Shown here piece by piece: positions 1-7,460 of a DNA stretch of 47,393 nt. The stretch lies in NCBI GenBank assembly GCA_949289345.1, contig CASENS010000064.1, forward strand, positions 1 to 47,393, written 5' to 3'. This stretch comes from an uncultured Bacteroides sp. (GTDB taxonomy: Bacteria > Bacteroidota > Bacteroidia > Bacteroidales > Bacteroidaceae). A program made the position numbers and the translations under genes. The stretch's first letter is position 1. Each line of letters starts with the position of its first letter. The notes below the pieces were generated by a model. That model saw nothing but the letters and a program-made list of their open reading frames with translations, had not been told where the DNA came from and did not search any database.

Positions 1-139
1 ATAAGTGTTCATTGTTCCGACAATAATCGGAACTGGACCGTCATGCAGTATTGCAAGGGGAAAAGGATATAGAGAGGGATAGACACTCGTTTCCACACAC
101 AAAGATAGTCGCGGTCTTGCTTTTCATAGAGGAAATATA
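1..139. repeat. Left copy of 139-bp terminal inverted repeat
   Basis: Bases 1-139 are the exact reverse complement of 47254-47392, and identity stops abruptly at base 140. The repeat continues off the window, so its full length is unknown. It contains a 7-bp stem palindrome (GTTCCGA at 14-20, TCGGAAC at 27-33, 6-nt loop) and an outward-facing TAnnTTTG promoter-like box (100-107 on the minus strand). No gene is visible in it. Confidence 0.95.
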
Positions 140-142
140 CGG

Positions 143-190
143 AAAAAATAAAGGCGGAACAAGTTTTTCTTCTCATCCCGCCTTATTTTT
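143..190 (-). terminator. Terminator downstream of the DUF3737 gene
   Basis: GGCGG (153-157) pairs with CCGCC (178-182), and the stem is extended by A/T pairs. Read on the minus strand, the hairpin is followed by TTTATTTTTT. It sits about 30 bases past the stop of the gene at 220 and would insulate that gene from the left terminal repeat. Confidence 0.6.
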
Positions 191-219
191 CTTCCTTATG
201 CGGCTGTTTTCCTTCCGAC

Positions 220-1065
220 TTATTTTCTCTCTTTGATGATGCAGTCGGCAGGCGCCGCTATGTTTTCGTCTATCGTTACGGAGCCGATGCTGTCCGCCAC
301 GATACGTCCCGATGTCGGGTTCTTGATGTTGGTGATGGCTCCGCGAATGTCGGCGTTTAGGGTTGTGTACTCGAAGGCCCGGTCGCACGCGGGGTCGAAT
401 GTGCAGTTCTCCAGCACCAGGTCGTGGGCGTAGCACAGTGGCTGTTCGCCTGCGATATGGCAGTTCACCAGCCGCAGGTTCTTGGAGTGCCAGCCCAGGT
501 ATTCTCCGTTCAGTTCGGAGTCATAAATCGTTACGTTCTCCACCTCCCAGAAGGCGTCCTTGGTTGTGATTTTGGCGTTGTGTATCTCTACGTTCTTTAC
601 GTACTGGAATACGTACTTGCTGTCGCTCTCCAGTCCGTCGACGTAGATTTCCTGGCTGAACATGAACGGGTAGGTGCCTTCGTGCAGTTGGAGGTTCTTG
701 ACGCGTATGCGGTTGCATCGCCAGAAGATTTCGTCCGCGTCGTTTATCCGTACGTTCTCGATGTCGATGTCGTTCATTTCGCGGAACATCTTGGGCGCGT
801 CTATCACTGTGTCCTTCATCGTCAGGTTGTCCGAGTACCACAAGGCCGACCGTCCGCCTACGTCAAAGTAGCAGTCCCGGATGGTGAACCCGTGTACATG
901 CCAGAACGGATAGTTGCCCTCGAAGCGGCAGTGGGTGGCTACGATGTTGCTGCATTCCTTAATGGCGGACTCGCCTGCGCGTATGATGACGTTGTCCAAG
1001 TGCAGGTCGTGTGAGGCGAACAAAGGCCGTTCGCCGCCGAATTCTTTGTCTTTAATCAGTTGCAT
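220..1065 (-). CDS. DUF3737 family right-handed beta-helix protein
   Basis: The 281-residue protein has no signal peptide. It is built almost entirely of short repeated strands with alternating hydrophobic residues (for example NVIIRAGESAIKECSNI, then DNLTMKDTVIDAPKMF), the pattern of a right-handed parallel beta-helix. The opening MQLIKDKEFGGERPLF and the recurring SDNLTMKD/CNRIRVKNL rungs match my memory of the DUF3737 family, whose biochemical role is not established. I use the ATG at 1065; an in-frame start 51 bases upstream would overlap the promoter-like box at 1094-1101. The gene is followed by a terminator and appears monocistronic. The fold is fairly sure; the function is unknown. 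Confidence 0.75.
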   Translation of the reverse strand: MQLIKDKEFGGERPLFASHDLHLDNVIIRAGESAIKECSNIVATHCRFEGNYPFWHVHGFTIRDCYFDVGGRSALWYSDNLTMKDTVIDAPKMFREMNDIDIENVRINDADEIFWRCNRIRVKNLQLHEGTYPFMFSQEIYVDGLESDSKYVFQYVKNVEIHNAKITTKDAFWEVENVTIYDSELNGEYLGWHSKNLRLVNCHIAGEQPLCYAHDLVLENCTFDPACDRAFEYTTLNADIRGAITNIKNPTSGRIVADSIGSVTIDENIAAPADCIIKERK

Positions 1066-1093
1066 AAGTAATACTCTTTTATAATTCCGTCTG

Positions 1094-1101
1094 CAAATGT
1101 A
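1094..1101 (-). promoter_or_regulatory. Promoter -7 box of the DUF3737 gene
   Basis: On the minus strand the box reads TACATTTG (TAnnTTTG consensus), about 30 bases upstream of the ATG at 1065. No clear -33 TTG is visible at the expected spacing. Confidence 0.45.
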
Positions 1102-1191
1102 CATTATTTCCGGCACTTTTCTTGTGGACGGATTACGGAAGATGTTACCACAATTACCGGATCGCGTGGTAAACGTGTGCGGTTGGAGAGG

Positions 1192-1458
1192 TCAGTATTT
1201 GAGTGCTCTGCGGAATTTCCGGATGAGTTTGATGCCCAGCATGACTCCGTCGAAAGCCATGAGTCCCGTGTTGAAGGCGCGCATGATGGAGTTCCCTTTG
1301 CTCACAGCGGGTGCCAGAGGGGCGACAAGTTTGCGTGCGGATTTTCCCACAGCCTTCTTTTGTTGTTGAAGTTTCCGGTATGTGTGGGTTCTCATCTGCC
1401 TGATTTCGTCCAAGCTCGTCGGTATGCGTGGGATGTCATTTGGATTGGGATTGTTCAT
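1192..1458 (-). CDS. Small basic hypothetical protein, last gene of the YtxH-holin operon
   Basis: The 88-residue protein is rich in Lys and Arg. It has a hydrophilic N-terminal half (TSLDEIRQMRTHTYRKLQ, then a Lys-rich helix) and a weakly hydrophobic, Gly-containing segment at about 58-78 (IMRAFNTGLMAFDGVMLGIK). Its first 23 bases overlap the end of the holin-like gene, so the two are translationally linked. I do not recognise a named family. By position it is probably an accessory of the membrane protein encoded upstream, a guess from linkage only. Confidence 0.65.
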   Translation of the reverse strand: MNNPNPNDIPRIPTSLDEIRQMRTHTYRKLQQQKKAVGKSARKLVAPLAPAVSKGNSIMRAFNTGLMAFDGVMLGIKLIRKFRRALKY

Positions 1459-1819
1459 TTTTATTCGGATTGGCGATGAATAGGTTTGCGATGAATTTTG
1501 CCATGGGGTTGATGATGAGTCTTTTGCGGAACCGGATAATCACGATGGTCAGCAGGATGACCAGTGCTGTGATTAAGGCGAAACTGAGCATGGTACTGCC
1601 CAATACCGGAGCCAGCAGGTAAGCGAATGTGAAGGACAAATAAAACAGTGCCACCATGCTCAAGATGATGACAATCAGTATGAGAACGAGTGTGGACAGC
1701 AGGATGGTCAGTTTTTCCGACACTTCCAGCAGGGTGTATTCCTTTTGAAGAGCCAGATATTTTTTCACTTCTCCAAACAATTGTTGCAGGTTCTCTATGC
1801 TTTTATCATTCGAAAACAT
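1436..1819 (-). CDS. Holin-X-like (phage holin superfamily III) membrane protein
   Basis: The 127-residue protein has an amphipathic N-terminal helix (about 1-38, rich in Glu and Lys), two long hydrophobic segments (about 39-62 and 70-97), and a basic tail ending in NPNKNEQSQSK. This layout matches the Holin-X/phage_holin_3_6 family, which is common in non-phage chromosomes next to YtxH-like genes. No phage genes are nearby, so a lysis role is unlikely; an envelope or stress role is more plausible. It lies 26 bases downstream of the YtxH-like gene and overlaps the small gene after it. Confidence 0.7.
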   Translation of the reverse strand: MFSNDKSIENLQQLFGEVKKYLALQKEYTLLEVSEKLTILLSTLVLILIVIILSMVALFYLSFTFAYLLAPVLGSTMLSFALITALVILLTIVIIRFRKRLIINPMAKFIANLFIANPNKNEQSQSK

Positions 1820-1845
1820 GGTGGTACTGTCTTTCTAATTCAAGC

Positions 1846-2055
1846 TTACTCGGCTGTTTCGCTTTTCATTTCAGCGGCGATTTCGTCTACCAGATTGTCC
1901 ATTTCCGAGCGGTTCAACCGAATACCTTTCTTACGCAGGATTTCAGCGATTTTTGCTCGCGTATCTTCTCCTTTTTCGGGAGCGAACAGAATGCCTAATG
2001 TGGCGCCTACGGCCGCTCCACCCAAGAATGCGGCTAATACGTTAAGTCCTTTCAT
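1846..2055 (-). CDS. YtxH-like small protein
   Basis: The 69-residue protein begins with a Gly/Ala-rich hydrophobic helix (LAAFLGGAAVGATLGILFAP, about 6-25) followed by EKGEDTRAKI and a charged helix. The motif GxxxGxxLGxLFAPxxGxxTR is the signature of YtxH-domain proteins, small membrane-anchored proteins linked to general stress in Firmicutes. It is the first gene of a three-gene operon with a strong promoter and a good Shine-Dalgarno (AGGAGG, read on the minus strand near 2064-2069). In Bacteroides the role is not known. Confidence 0.8.
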   Translation of the reverse strand: MKGLNVLAAFLGGAAVGATLGILFAPEKGEDTRAKIAEILRKKGIRLNRSEMDNLVDEIAAEMKSETAE

Positions 2056-2087
2056 ACAATATCCTCCTATTTATTATTGGTTTCTTG

Positions 2088-2117
2088 CAAATCTAACATT
2101 ATTTTTCGAGAAATCAA
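2088..2117 (-). promoter_or_regulatory. Promoter of the YtxH-holin operon
   Basis: On the minus strand TTG (2115-2117) lies 19 nt before TAGATTTG (2088-2095), a perfect fit to the Bacteroidota sigma-ABfr consensus. The predicted transcript starts near 2081, giving a leader of about 25 nt that contains AGGAGG. Confidence 0.75.
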
Positions 2118-2203
2118 CGTATCCGCACCGGTATATGGAGGGATATATTCATGGAATTAGACTTATTTAACTAAATGAAGATGGTCAGCCGATAGCTTCG
2201 CTG

Positions 2204-2211
2204 TATTTTTG
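2204..2211 (+). promoter_or_regulatory. Promoter -7 box of the lipoprotein pair
   Basis: TATTTTTG fits TAnnTTTG and lies 26 bases before the ATG at 2237. No -33 TTG is seen at 19-21 nt. Confidence 0.45.
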
Positions 2212-2236
2212 CCCTTCAAAAAATAGAGTGAAGTCT

Positions 2237-2653
2237 ATGAGAAGTTTTTGGAGGAAGATGAAGTGGGGGATAGGGCTTTTGCTTCTGCTGTGTTGCGTCT
2301 CATGCACGAATGGGGGGGATTCTCCTTGGACAGGCCGTTGGCAATTGCGTGAATACCGATATCCGGACGGAACTGTACAGCGGGTGGACAGCGTTTTTTA
2401 TGGATTTCAGAAAGGCTCGTTCATAACGTTTTATATGAATGAGAGAGGCGGCTATCGGTCGATGTATGGATATTATGAGGAAGGAAACGATACGTTGACC
2501 ATCCATTTGTGGGAGCCTGATGTAAATGATGGCGCTTATTGGAAATGGTTCGGCTGGGAGAATGGGATGCGTTCGTTTCGTGTATTGAACTTGAGTTCCA
2601 AAAGTATGAGGTTGAACTACAAAGATACGGTATATGTATTCCGGAGTTATTGA
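2237..2653 (+). CDS. Lipocalin-like lipoprotein
   Basis: The 138-residue lipoprotein precursor has a basic N terminus, hydrophobic core GIGLLLLLCCVSC and a lipobox Cys at about residue 23. The mature part opens with WTGRWQLREYRYPDGTVQRVDSVFYGFQKGSF, the pattern of the Bacteroides lipocalin-like families (small beta-barrels with a GxW motif in the first strand), and ends with short aromatic strands. It is probably a periplasmic or outer-membrane-anchored protein; the ligand is unknown. An in-frame GTG at 2228 is an alternative start. The SPOR lipoprotein follows after 20 bases, so the two are probably co-transcribed. Confidence 0.7.
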   Translation: MRSFWRKMKWGIGLLLLLCCVSCTNGGDSPWTGRWQLREYRYPDGTVQRVDSVFYGFQKGSFITFYMNERGGYRSMYGYYEEGNDTLTIHLWEPDVNDGAYWKWFGWENGMRSFRVLNLSSKSMRLNYKDTVYVFRSY

Positions 2654-2673
2654 ATTGAGATAATGAATAATTA

Positions 2674-3216
2674 ATGATAATGAAAATGAGTAAATTGGCA
2701 ATTTTAGGAATGGGCGCTTTCGTTGCGGTAGCGCTTGTTTCCTGTAAATCGAGTGAAAGCGCTTATAAGAAAGCGTACGAGAATGCGAAGCAACAAGAGT
2801 TGGCACAAGCTTCTTCGCAAGAAACGGTTGCCCCTGTGCAGGAAGAGGTGGCTCCGGTAGTGGCCGCTCCGGTGGTTGCTCCTCCTAAAGTGGTGGAGAG
2901 CACAACAACTACTGCTACGAACGGTGTACGTGAAGAAAAAGTGACGGTAGTATCGGGGACAGACAGTTTGAAAGACTACAATGTTGTGGCCGGTAGTTTC
3001 TCGGTAAAGGCCAACGCTGAAAGTCTGAAGGATTTTCTGGATGGTGAAGGATATCAGGCAATGGTGGCTTTCAATGCCGAAATTGCAATGTATCGTGTGA
3101 TTGTCGCTACCTATCACGACAGAGCTTCTGCGGCTGCGGCACGTGACGCTTTTAAAGCTAAATATCCCAACCGTAAGGATTTCCAGGGCGCATGGTTGCT
3201 GTACCGTATTAACTGA
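2674..3216 (+). CDS. SPOR-domain lipoprotein
   Basis: The 180-residue protein has a lipoprotein signal (LAILGMGAFVAVALVSC, Cys about 24). A low-complexity linker rich in Ala, Pro, Val and Thr follows (about 45-95), then a C-terminal SPOR domain (about 100-180: YNVVAGSFSVKANAESLKDF, then MYRVIVATYHDRASAAAARD). SPOR domains bind denuded peptidoglycan at septa, so the likely role is in division or cell-wall remodelling at the outer membrane. Alternative starts at ATG codons 6 and 12 bases further in would not change the signal peptide much. Confidence 0.88.
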   Translation: MIMKMSKLAILGMGAFVAVALVSCKSSESAYKKAYENAKQQELAQASSQETVAPVQEEVAPVVAAPVVAPPKVVESTTTTATNGVREEKVTVVSGTDSLKDYNVVAGSFSVKANAESLKDFLDGEGYQAMVAFNAEIAMYRVIVATYHDRASAAAARDAFKAKYPNRKDFQGAWLLYRIN

Positions 3217-3246
3217 TATCTTTTCGATTGAATAGAAAGGGAAGAA

Positions 3247-3282
3247 AGAAAGGGCGTATCGGAACGATGATACGTCCTTTCT
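3247..3282 (+). terminator. Hairpin after the SPOR gene
   Basis: Fourteen bases at 3247-3260 pair with 3269-3282 with one G-T pair and an 8-nt loop. The following bases (TTCGTAGTATTTG) are not a clean U-tract, so this may be a processing hairpin rather than a strong terminator. Confidence 0.5.
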
Positions 3283-3337
3283 TCGTAGTATTTGTTTGTG
3301 ACACTTGTTATAGTTTAATTGCTTTTGTTGGAGAGAC

Positions 3338-4030
3338 ATGGGACTGATACGCAATGCGATGGATGTGGAGCGGCAGGCGCTTGAATTTGGCTTTTTGCCG
3401 TTTTTCCGCTGTGGGGTGCCGGGGTTTTCAATAGAGGAACGTACTGCTCCTGAATATTGGTTTTCTGATGAAGAGGAAGGCCCTTGGGAATGGAAAGGTC
3501 CGATTATTCGTGAAGGACATTGCGCATACGGCAAACTCTTCAATAAGAAAGCCGGGTTTGTCAGTTTAAAATGGTGGCCGGATTTGATGAATTACCGTCG
3601 TTCACGTCATTATGCCAAGGATGAAGACACCGCGGCACTGGATGATGTTGTTCTACAGACTATCATTTCCGAAGGAGGCTTGACGGTAAAGGAACTGCGG
3701 CGTCTGTTGGGCTTTGTGAGAGGAAGGGGACATCGTACGGTTACGGATTTTGTGGACAATATGCCGTATGGCGGTAAGGTTTCTTTGGAACCTATTCTCA
3801 CCCGTCTGATGATGGGAACATATATTGTTATTTCTGATTTTGAATATAATGTGGATCGTCATGGAAGGCCTTATGGATGGGGCGTAGCTCGTTATACCAC
3901 GCCCGAAGTCCTTTATGGGCGTATGGATGCCGAATGTACGCCGGAAGAATCATTTCAGAAGTTACAGGCTCATTTCCGTCATCTGTTTCCTGATGTTAAT
4001 GAACGGAAATGGATGCCGTTGGTAGGGTAA
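3338..4030 (+). CDS. AlkZ-related protein (possible winged-helix protein)
   Basis: The 230-residue soluble protein contains FFRCGVPGFSIEE near the start, a Trp-rich strand region (PEYWFSDEEEGPWEWKGPI), YGKLFNKKAGFVSLKWWPDL, and a C-terminal region suggesting winged helices (GLTVKELRRLLGF, about 113-125). The order of a helix, a WxWK(D/G) motif, YGK, FVSL and then a wing domain resembles proteins annotated as AlkZ-related, distant relatives of AlkZ/YcaQ DNA glycosylases. The catalytic Gln-x-Asp of true AlkZ is not evident, so glycosylase activity is doubtful. It stands alone between a hairpin and a convergent gene. Confidence 0.5.
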   Translation: MGLIRNAMDVERQALEFGFLPFFRCGVPGFSIEERTAPEYWFSDEEEGPWEWKGPIIREGHCAYGKLFNKKAGFVSLKWWPDLMNYRRSRHYAKDEDTAALDDVVLQTIISEGGLTVKELRRLLGFVRGRGHRTVTDFVDNMPYGGKVSLEPILTRLMMGTYIVISDFEYNVDRHGRPYGWGVARYTTPEVLYGRMDAECTPEESFQKLQAHFRHLFPDVNERKWMPLVG

Positions 4031-4111
4031 CATTCTAAAAACGGTTAGGTTGTAATCCTAAGGATAAGGAACGCTGTGTCTCTGTGCCGCTGGGTTTAAG
4101 TGCCTGTGTCT

Positions 4112-5035
4112 TTAGCGCAGGCGGAGCGTGTCACCCACTTCGGGCACGTATTCCTCTATCTTCTTCTTGTTCATCTTGTATAGATTCTTCAAACGGATGC
4201 CGTAAGTCTGTGAGATGCTGTGCATGGACTCGCCGTCGCGCACCACGTGAAGGGTGTAGGGCTTCTGTGCCTTTTTGTTCTTTTTCTTCAGATAGATGAT
4301 GTCGCCCGGTTCTAAGACATATTCTTTGTGCAAATCATTATAATCTACCAACTTCTTCCAACTGATGTCGAACTCGCCACCCAAGAGCTTGAACGTGTCG
4401 CCTTCGCGCGCCACGACGTAGGCCAGTCCGTTGGCTATGTACACTTGGTGCGGATTGACCAACCAAGGTTTCTTCTTCAACAGTTTTTCCAACTTCCGCG
4501 CCTCGCGCTTGCTCATGCCTTGATTGTCGTACTTGTACAGCTCATAATCTTCGATGATGGTTATCAGACGGTTGGCGTACGAACGGTCCGTGGCATAGCC
4601 GGCCTTCTTCAGTCCCTTTGCCCAGCCTTTGTAGTCGGTTATCTTCAAGTCGAACAGGAAACGGTAGCGGGGACCTTCGGTGAGGAAAATGGAGTGGTCC
4701 TCGTAGGAGTCCTTTACCTTGCTGTAGGCACGGAAGCACTCTTGAGGAGCGTCGTCATCGTAGTACACTTTCTTTCCGCGCCATGTGCTGTGGCACTTAA
4801 TGCCGAAGTGGTTGTTGCTTTTGCGCGCCAGCGAGCTGGTGCCCGCTCCACTCTCTAACAAACCTTGCGCCAAGGTGATACTGGCGGGTATTTTGTATTT
4901 CTTCATCTGCTCCACGGCGATGGGGGCATATTCCTTAATATAACTGTTGTAGCGTGCGTTCCGGCGCTGGGCTTGCAGGACAAGCGGCAACACCAGAAAT
5001 ACAGCCACTATCGAAAGTCGGATGTACTGTTTCAT
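4112..5035 (-). CDS. N-acetylglucosaminidase (GH73) with LysM repeats
   Basis: The 307-residue protein has a signal peptide (1-22, ending LQAQ). A mannosyl-glycoprotein endo-beta-N-acetylglucosaminidase domain follows (about 30-165) with LAQGLLESGAGTSSLA, where the Glu is the expected catalytic acid, and SNNHFGIKC. Two LysM-type peptidoglycan-binding modules complete it: a weaker one at about 200-250 (YVVAREGDTFKLLGGEF) and a clear one at about 262-305 (YTLHVVRDGESMHSISQTYG). It should cleave peptidoglycan glycan strands in the periplasm. Family GH73 is inferred from domain order. It is convergent with the AlkZ-like gene and divergent from cdd. Confidence 0.88.
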   Translation of the reverse strand: MKQYIRLSIVAVFLVLPLVLQAQRRNARYNSYIKEYAPIAVEQMKKYKIPASITLAQGLLESGAGTSSLARKSNNHFGIKCHSTWRGKKVYYDDDAPQECFRAYSKVKDSYEDHSIFLTEGPRYRFLFDLKITDYKGWAKGLKKAGYATDRSYANRLITIIEDYELYKYDNQGMSKREARKLEKLLKKKPWLVNPHQVYIANGLAYVVAREGDTFKLLGGEFDISWKKLVDYNDLHKEYVLEPGDIIYLKKKNKKAQKPYTLHVVRDGESMHSISQTYGIRLKNLYKMNKKKIEEYVPEVGDTLRLR

Positions 5036-5074
5036 AGGGGTTCATTGATTTGTCTGCAAAAATCTATAAAAGAA

Positions 5075-5105
5075 TTGAATATTCCAAGCTACTTCCCTAT
5101 CTTTG
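5075..5105 (+). promoter_or_regulatory. Promoter of cdd
   Basis: TTG (5075-5077) lies 20 nt before TATCTTTG (5098-5105), fitting the Bacteroidota consensus. The ATG at 5136 is about 24 bases past the expected start of transcription. Confidence 0.7.
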
Positions 5106-5135
5106 TGACATGTATCACTAAAAAATCTTTGTTCC

Positions 5136-5618
5136 ATGAAAGAACAGACGCTGCACATTGCATTGACGTATTATCCTTATGAAGAATTGAGTGAAGCCGA
5201 TCGTAGGCTTGTTGACACTGCCCGCGAGGCCACTTATCGTAGTTATGCACCCTATTCCCGCTTTTCGGTGGGAGCGGCTGCCCGTTTGGCGGACGGCACC
5301 GTGGTGAGTGGTTCCAATCAAGAAAACGCGGCTTCCCCTTCGAGCATCTGCGCCGAGCGCACCACACTTTTCTATGCCAACTCCCAATATCCCGGCCAGG
5401 CGGTGGACACTCTTGCCATAGCTGCCCGCAATGAGCGGGGCGAGTTTCTGGATAATCCCATTTCGCCCTGCGGAGCTTGCCGGCAGGTGATGATTGAGGT
5501 AGAGCGTCGCTTTGCCCGTCCCATGCGTATCCTTCTTTACGGACAGCAAGGCACTTGCGAAGTGAAGAGTGCAAGAGACTTGCTGCCTTTGTCGTTTGAT
5601 GATTCGGCTATGAAATAG
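5136..5618 (+). CDS. cdd: Cytidine deaminase
   Basis: The 160-residue protein deaminates cytidine and deoxycytidine to uridine in pyrimidine salvage. The zinc site is complete: CAERT (Cys and the catalytic Glu, about 71-75) and PCGACRQ (two Cys, about 109-115). SRFSVGAAARLADGTVVSGSNQENAA is the usual substrate-binding strand region. The length is slightly above that of the homotetrameric class. It has its own promoter and is divergent from the glucosaminidase gene; array A of 22-bp palindromes lies just downstream. Confidence 0.93.
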   Translation: MKEQTLHIALTYYPYEELSEADRRLVDTAREATYRSYAPYSRFSVGAAARLADGTVVSGSNQENAASPSSICAERTTLFYANSQYPGQAVDTLAIAARNERGEFLDNPISPCGACRQVMIEVERRFARPMRILLYGQQGTCEVKSARDLLPLSFDDSAMK

Positions 5619-5689
5619 GAAGGTAAAGTTCATCCGAATTTTATACAAGAGGGAATTTAAGGGGACAGTCCGAAAACCTGGTCGCAAAA

Positions 5690-5777
5690 GTATCCAAGGA
5701 TAACTGGTGAAGTATCGTTGAATAAATAGCAAAGTATCCAATAATACTTGGGCGGATAACCAATGATGGGGTCGTCC
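5690..5777 (+). repeat. Array A: four 22-bp units with GTATC-N4-GATAC palindromes
   Basis: Four degenerate copies of a 14-bp palindrome (GTATCCAAGGATAA, GTATCGTTGAATAA, GTATCCAATAATAC, and a decayed copy with CAAT at 5761) start exactly 22 bases apart (5690, 5712, 5734, about 5756). Bases 5730-5754 match the reverse complement of 23882-23906 perfectly, and the similarity extends over about 45 bases with four mismatches. The array lies in the 275-bp gap between cdd and the polyferredoxin operon, upstream of that operon's promoter. It may be a set of operators or a dispersed element. Confidence 0.85.
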
Positions 5778-5843
5778 TTTAAAAAACTGTAATATAGGTA
5801 TAAATAGAAAGCGTGTATGCCGATAACGTTTCTGTTTTTTGAC

Positions 5844-5851
5844 TACTTTTG
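5844..5851 (+). promoter_or_regulatory. Promoter -7 box of the polyferredoxin operon
   Basis: TACTTTTG fits TAnnTTTG and lies 42 bases before the ATG at 5894. No good -33 TTG is present, which would suit a promoter needing an activator. Array A lies 67 bases further upstream. Confidence 0.5.
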
Positions 5852-5893
5852 TGGCAACAAATACAAAAGACAAATCTTATCATTTAAAAAGTT

Positions 5894-7420
5894 ATGTTAC
5901 GTAAAATCAGACAGACACTTGCCATTGTCTTCTTTGCGCTGATTACTTTGCTGTTTCTCGACTTCACGGGGACTGTCCACGCATGGTTTGGCTGGATGGC
6001 AAAAATTCAATTCCTTCCGGCCTTGCTGGCGCTCAATGTGGGAGTAGTCGTGGCGCTCATTGTGCTTACCCTCCTGCTGGGGCGTGTGTATTGTTCCGTT
6101 ATTTGTCCGTTGGGCGTGATGCAGGACATCGTGGCATGGTTTTCCAAGAAACAGAAGAAGAACCGCTACACGCATTCGCCTGCCCTTCAGTGGTTGCGCT
6201 ATGGCGTGTTAGCTCTGTTCGGCATAGCCATGCTGGCCGGAGCAGGCTCGTTGGCGGCCTTGCTGGCTCCTTACAGCTCCTACGGGCGCATTGCCGGCAA
6301 TTTGTTCGCACCTGTTTACCAATGGGGAAACAACTTGTTGGCCTACTTTGCCGAACGGGCGGACAGCTATGCCTTCTATGAAACAACGGTGTGGATAAAA
6401 AGCCTGCCCACGTTTGTCATCGCTGCCATTACCTTCATTGTGCTTGTCATATTGGCCTGGCGGGGCGGACGCACGTATTGCAACACCATCTGTCCGGTGG
6501 GAACCATTCTTGGAGTGCTTTCTAAATATGCTTGGCTGAAGCCGGTTATCGATACGGACAAGTGTGTCAACTGCAACCTCTGCGCACGCAATTGCAAGGC
6601 TTCGTGCATTGACATCAAGAACCACCGGATAGACTATAGCCGTTGTGTGGCGTGTATGGATTGCATCGACAAATGCCATAAAGGGGCTATCGGTTATACC
6701 CATAAAAGTCCTGTTCCGACAATGTCTCGCAAAGAGGGTGTCAAAAGTGCGCCGAAGCCCGGACAAAGTGCCTCGATGGCAGAGGCTGGAGAAGTAGGTC
6801 GCCGCACTTTCCTTACCGCAACCGCCTTAGCCGCCACAACGGCCGTCTTGAAAGCACAGGAGATGAAGGTGGACGGAGGATTGGCCACCATTATAGACAA
6901 AAAGAAGCCCAAACGCCAGACGCCTGTCGTGCCTCCCGGCGCGCAAGGTTTGCGCAACTTCGCCCAGCATTGCACGGCTTGCCAGTTGTGCGTGTCCGTA
7001 TGTCCCAACGAGGTATTACGTCCATCCACGGGATTGATGACGCTGATGCAACCCGAAATGAGCTACGAACGGGGTTATTGCCGTCCGGAGTGCACGAAGT
7101 GTTCTGAAGTATGCCCTACAGGAGCCATTAAGCCGTTGACCGTGGCCGATAAGTCGGCCACGCAAATAGGGCATGCGGTGTGGATTAAGAAGAATTGCGT
7201 CCCCTTGACCGATGGGGTGGAGTGTGGTAATTGTGCCCGCCATTGTCCTACGGGGGCTATTACAATGATTTCTTCCGATGCCTCTAATCCCGAATCGGTG
7301 AAAATCCCAGCCATTGACGTTGAGCGTTGCATCGGATGCGGAGCTTGCGAGAATCTTTGTCCTGCCCGTCCGTTCAGTGCCATTTATGTGGAAGGACACG
7401 AACGTCACCGCACCATATAA
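5894..7420 (+). CDS. Membrane polyferredoxin, NapH-like and NapG-like fusion
   Basis: The 508-residue protein looks like an electron-transfer fusion. The N-terminal half (about 1-250) is NapH-like: four or more membrane helices, two CxxxCP loops (YCSVICPLG, YCNTICPVG), then two 4Fe-4S motifs (CVNCNLCARNCKASC, CVACMDCIDKCHKG). A twin-arginine-like GRRTFLTATALAATTAVL follows at about 301-318. The C-terminal half is NapG-like with four more cluster motifs (CTACQLCVSVCP, CRPECTKCSEVCP, CVPLTDGVECGNCARHCP, CIGCGACENLCP). It probably moves electrons between the quinone pool or cytoplasm and a periplasmic acceptor. No nap reductase is present here; the next gene, a Tat-type aldo/keto reductase, is the obvious partner. 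Confidence 0.82.
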   Translation: MLRKIRQTLAIVFFALITLLFLDFTGTVHAWFGWMAKIQFLPALLALNVGVVVALIVLTLLLGRVYCSVICPLGVMQDIVAWFSKKQKKNRYTHSPALQWLRYGVLALFGIAMLAGAGSLAALLAPYSSYGRIAGNLFAPVYQWGNNLLAYFAERADSYAFYETTVWIKSLPTFVIAAITFIVLVILAWRGGRTYCNTICPVGTILGVLSKYAWLKPVIDTDKCVNCNLCARNCKASCIDIKNHRIDYSRCVACMDCIDKCHKGAIGYTHKSPVPTMSRKEGVKSAPKPGQSASMAEAGEVGRRTFLTATALAATTAVLKAQEMKVDGGLATIIDKKKPKRQTPVVPPGAQGLRNFAQHCTACQLCVSVCPNEVLRPSTGLMTLMQPEMSYERGYCRPECTKCSEVCPTGAIKPLTVADKSATQIGHAVWIKKNCVPLTDGVECGNCARHCPTGAITMISSDASNPESVKIPAIDVERCIGCGACENLCPARPFSAIYVEGHERHRTI

Positions 7421-7460
7421 TAGAATATGTATATATAATCAGCAATAGTATCTGACCGAT

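Noticed and set aside
1436-1819. Prophage holin
   Set aside because: The gene is in a YtxH operon and no phage structural, replication or endolysin genes are nearby.
5690-5777. CRISPR array
   Set aside because: The unit is 22 bp with no real spacers, and the copies are degenerate palindromes.
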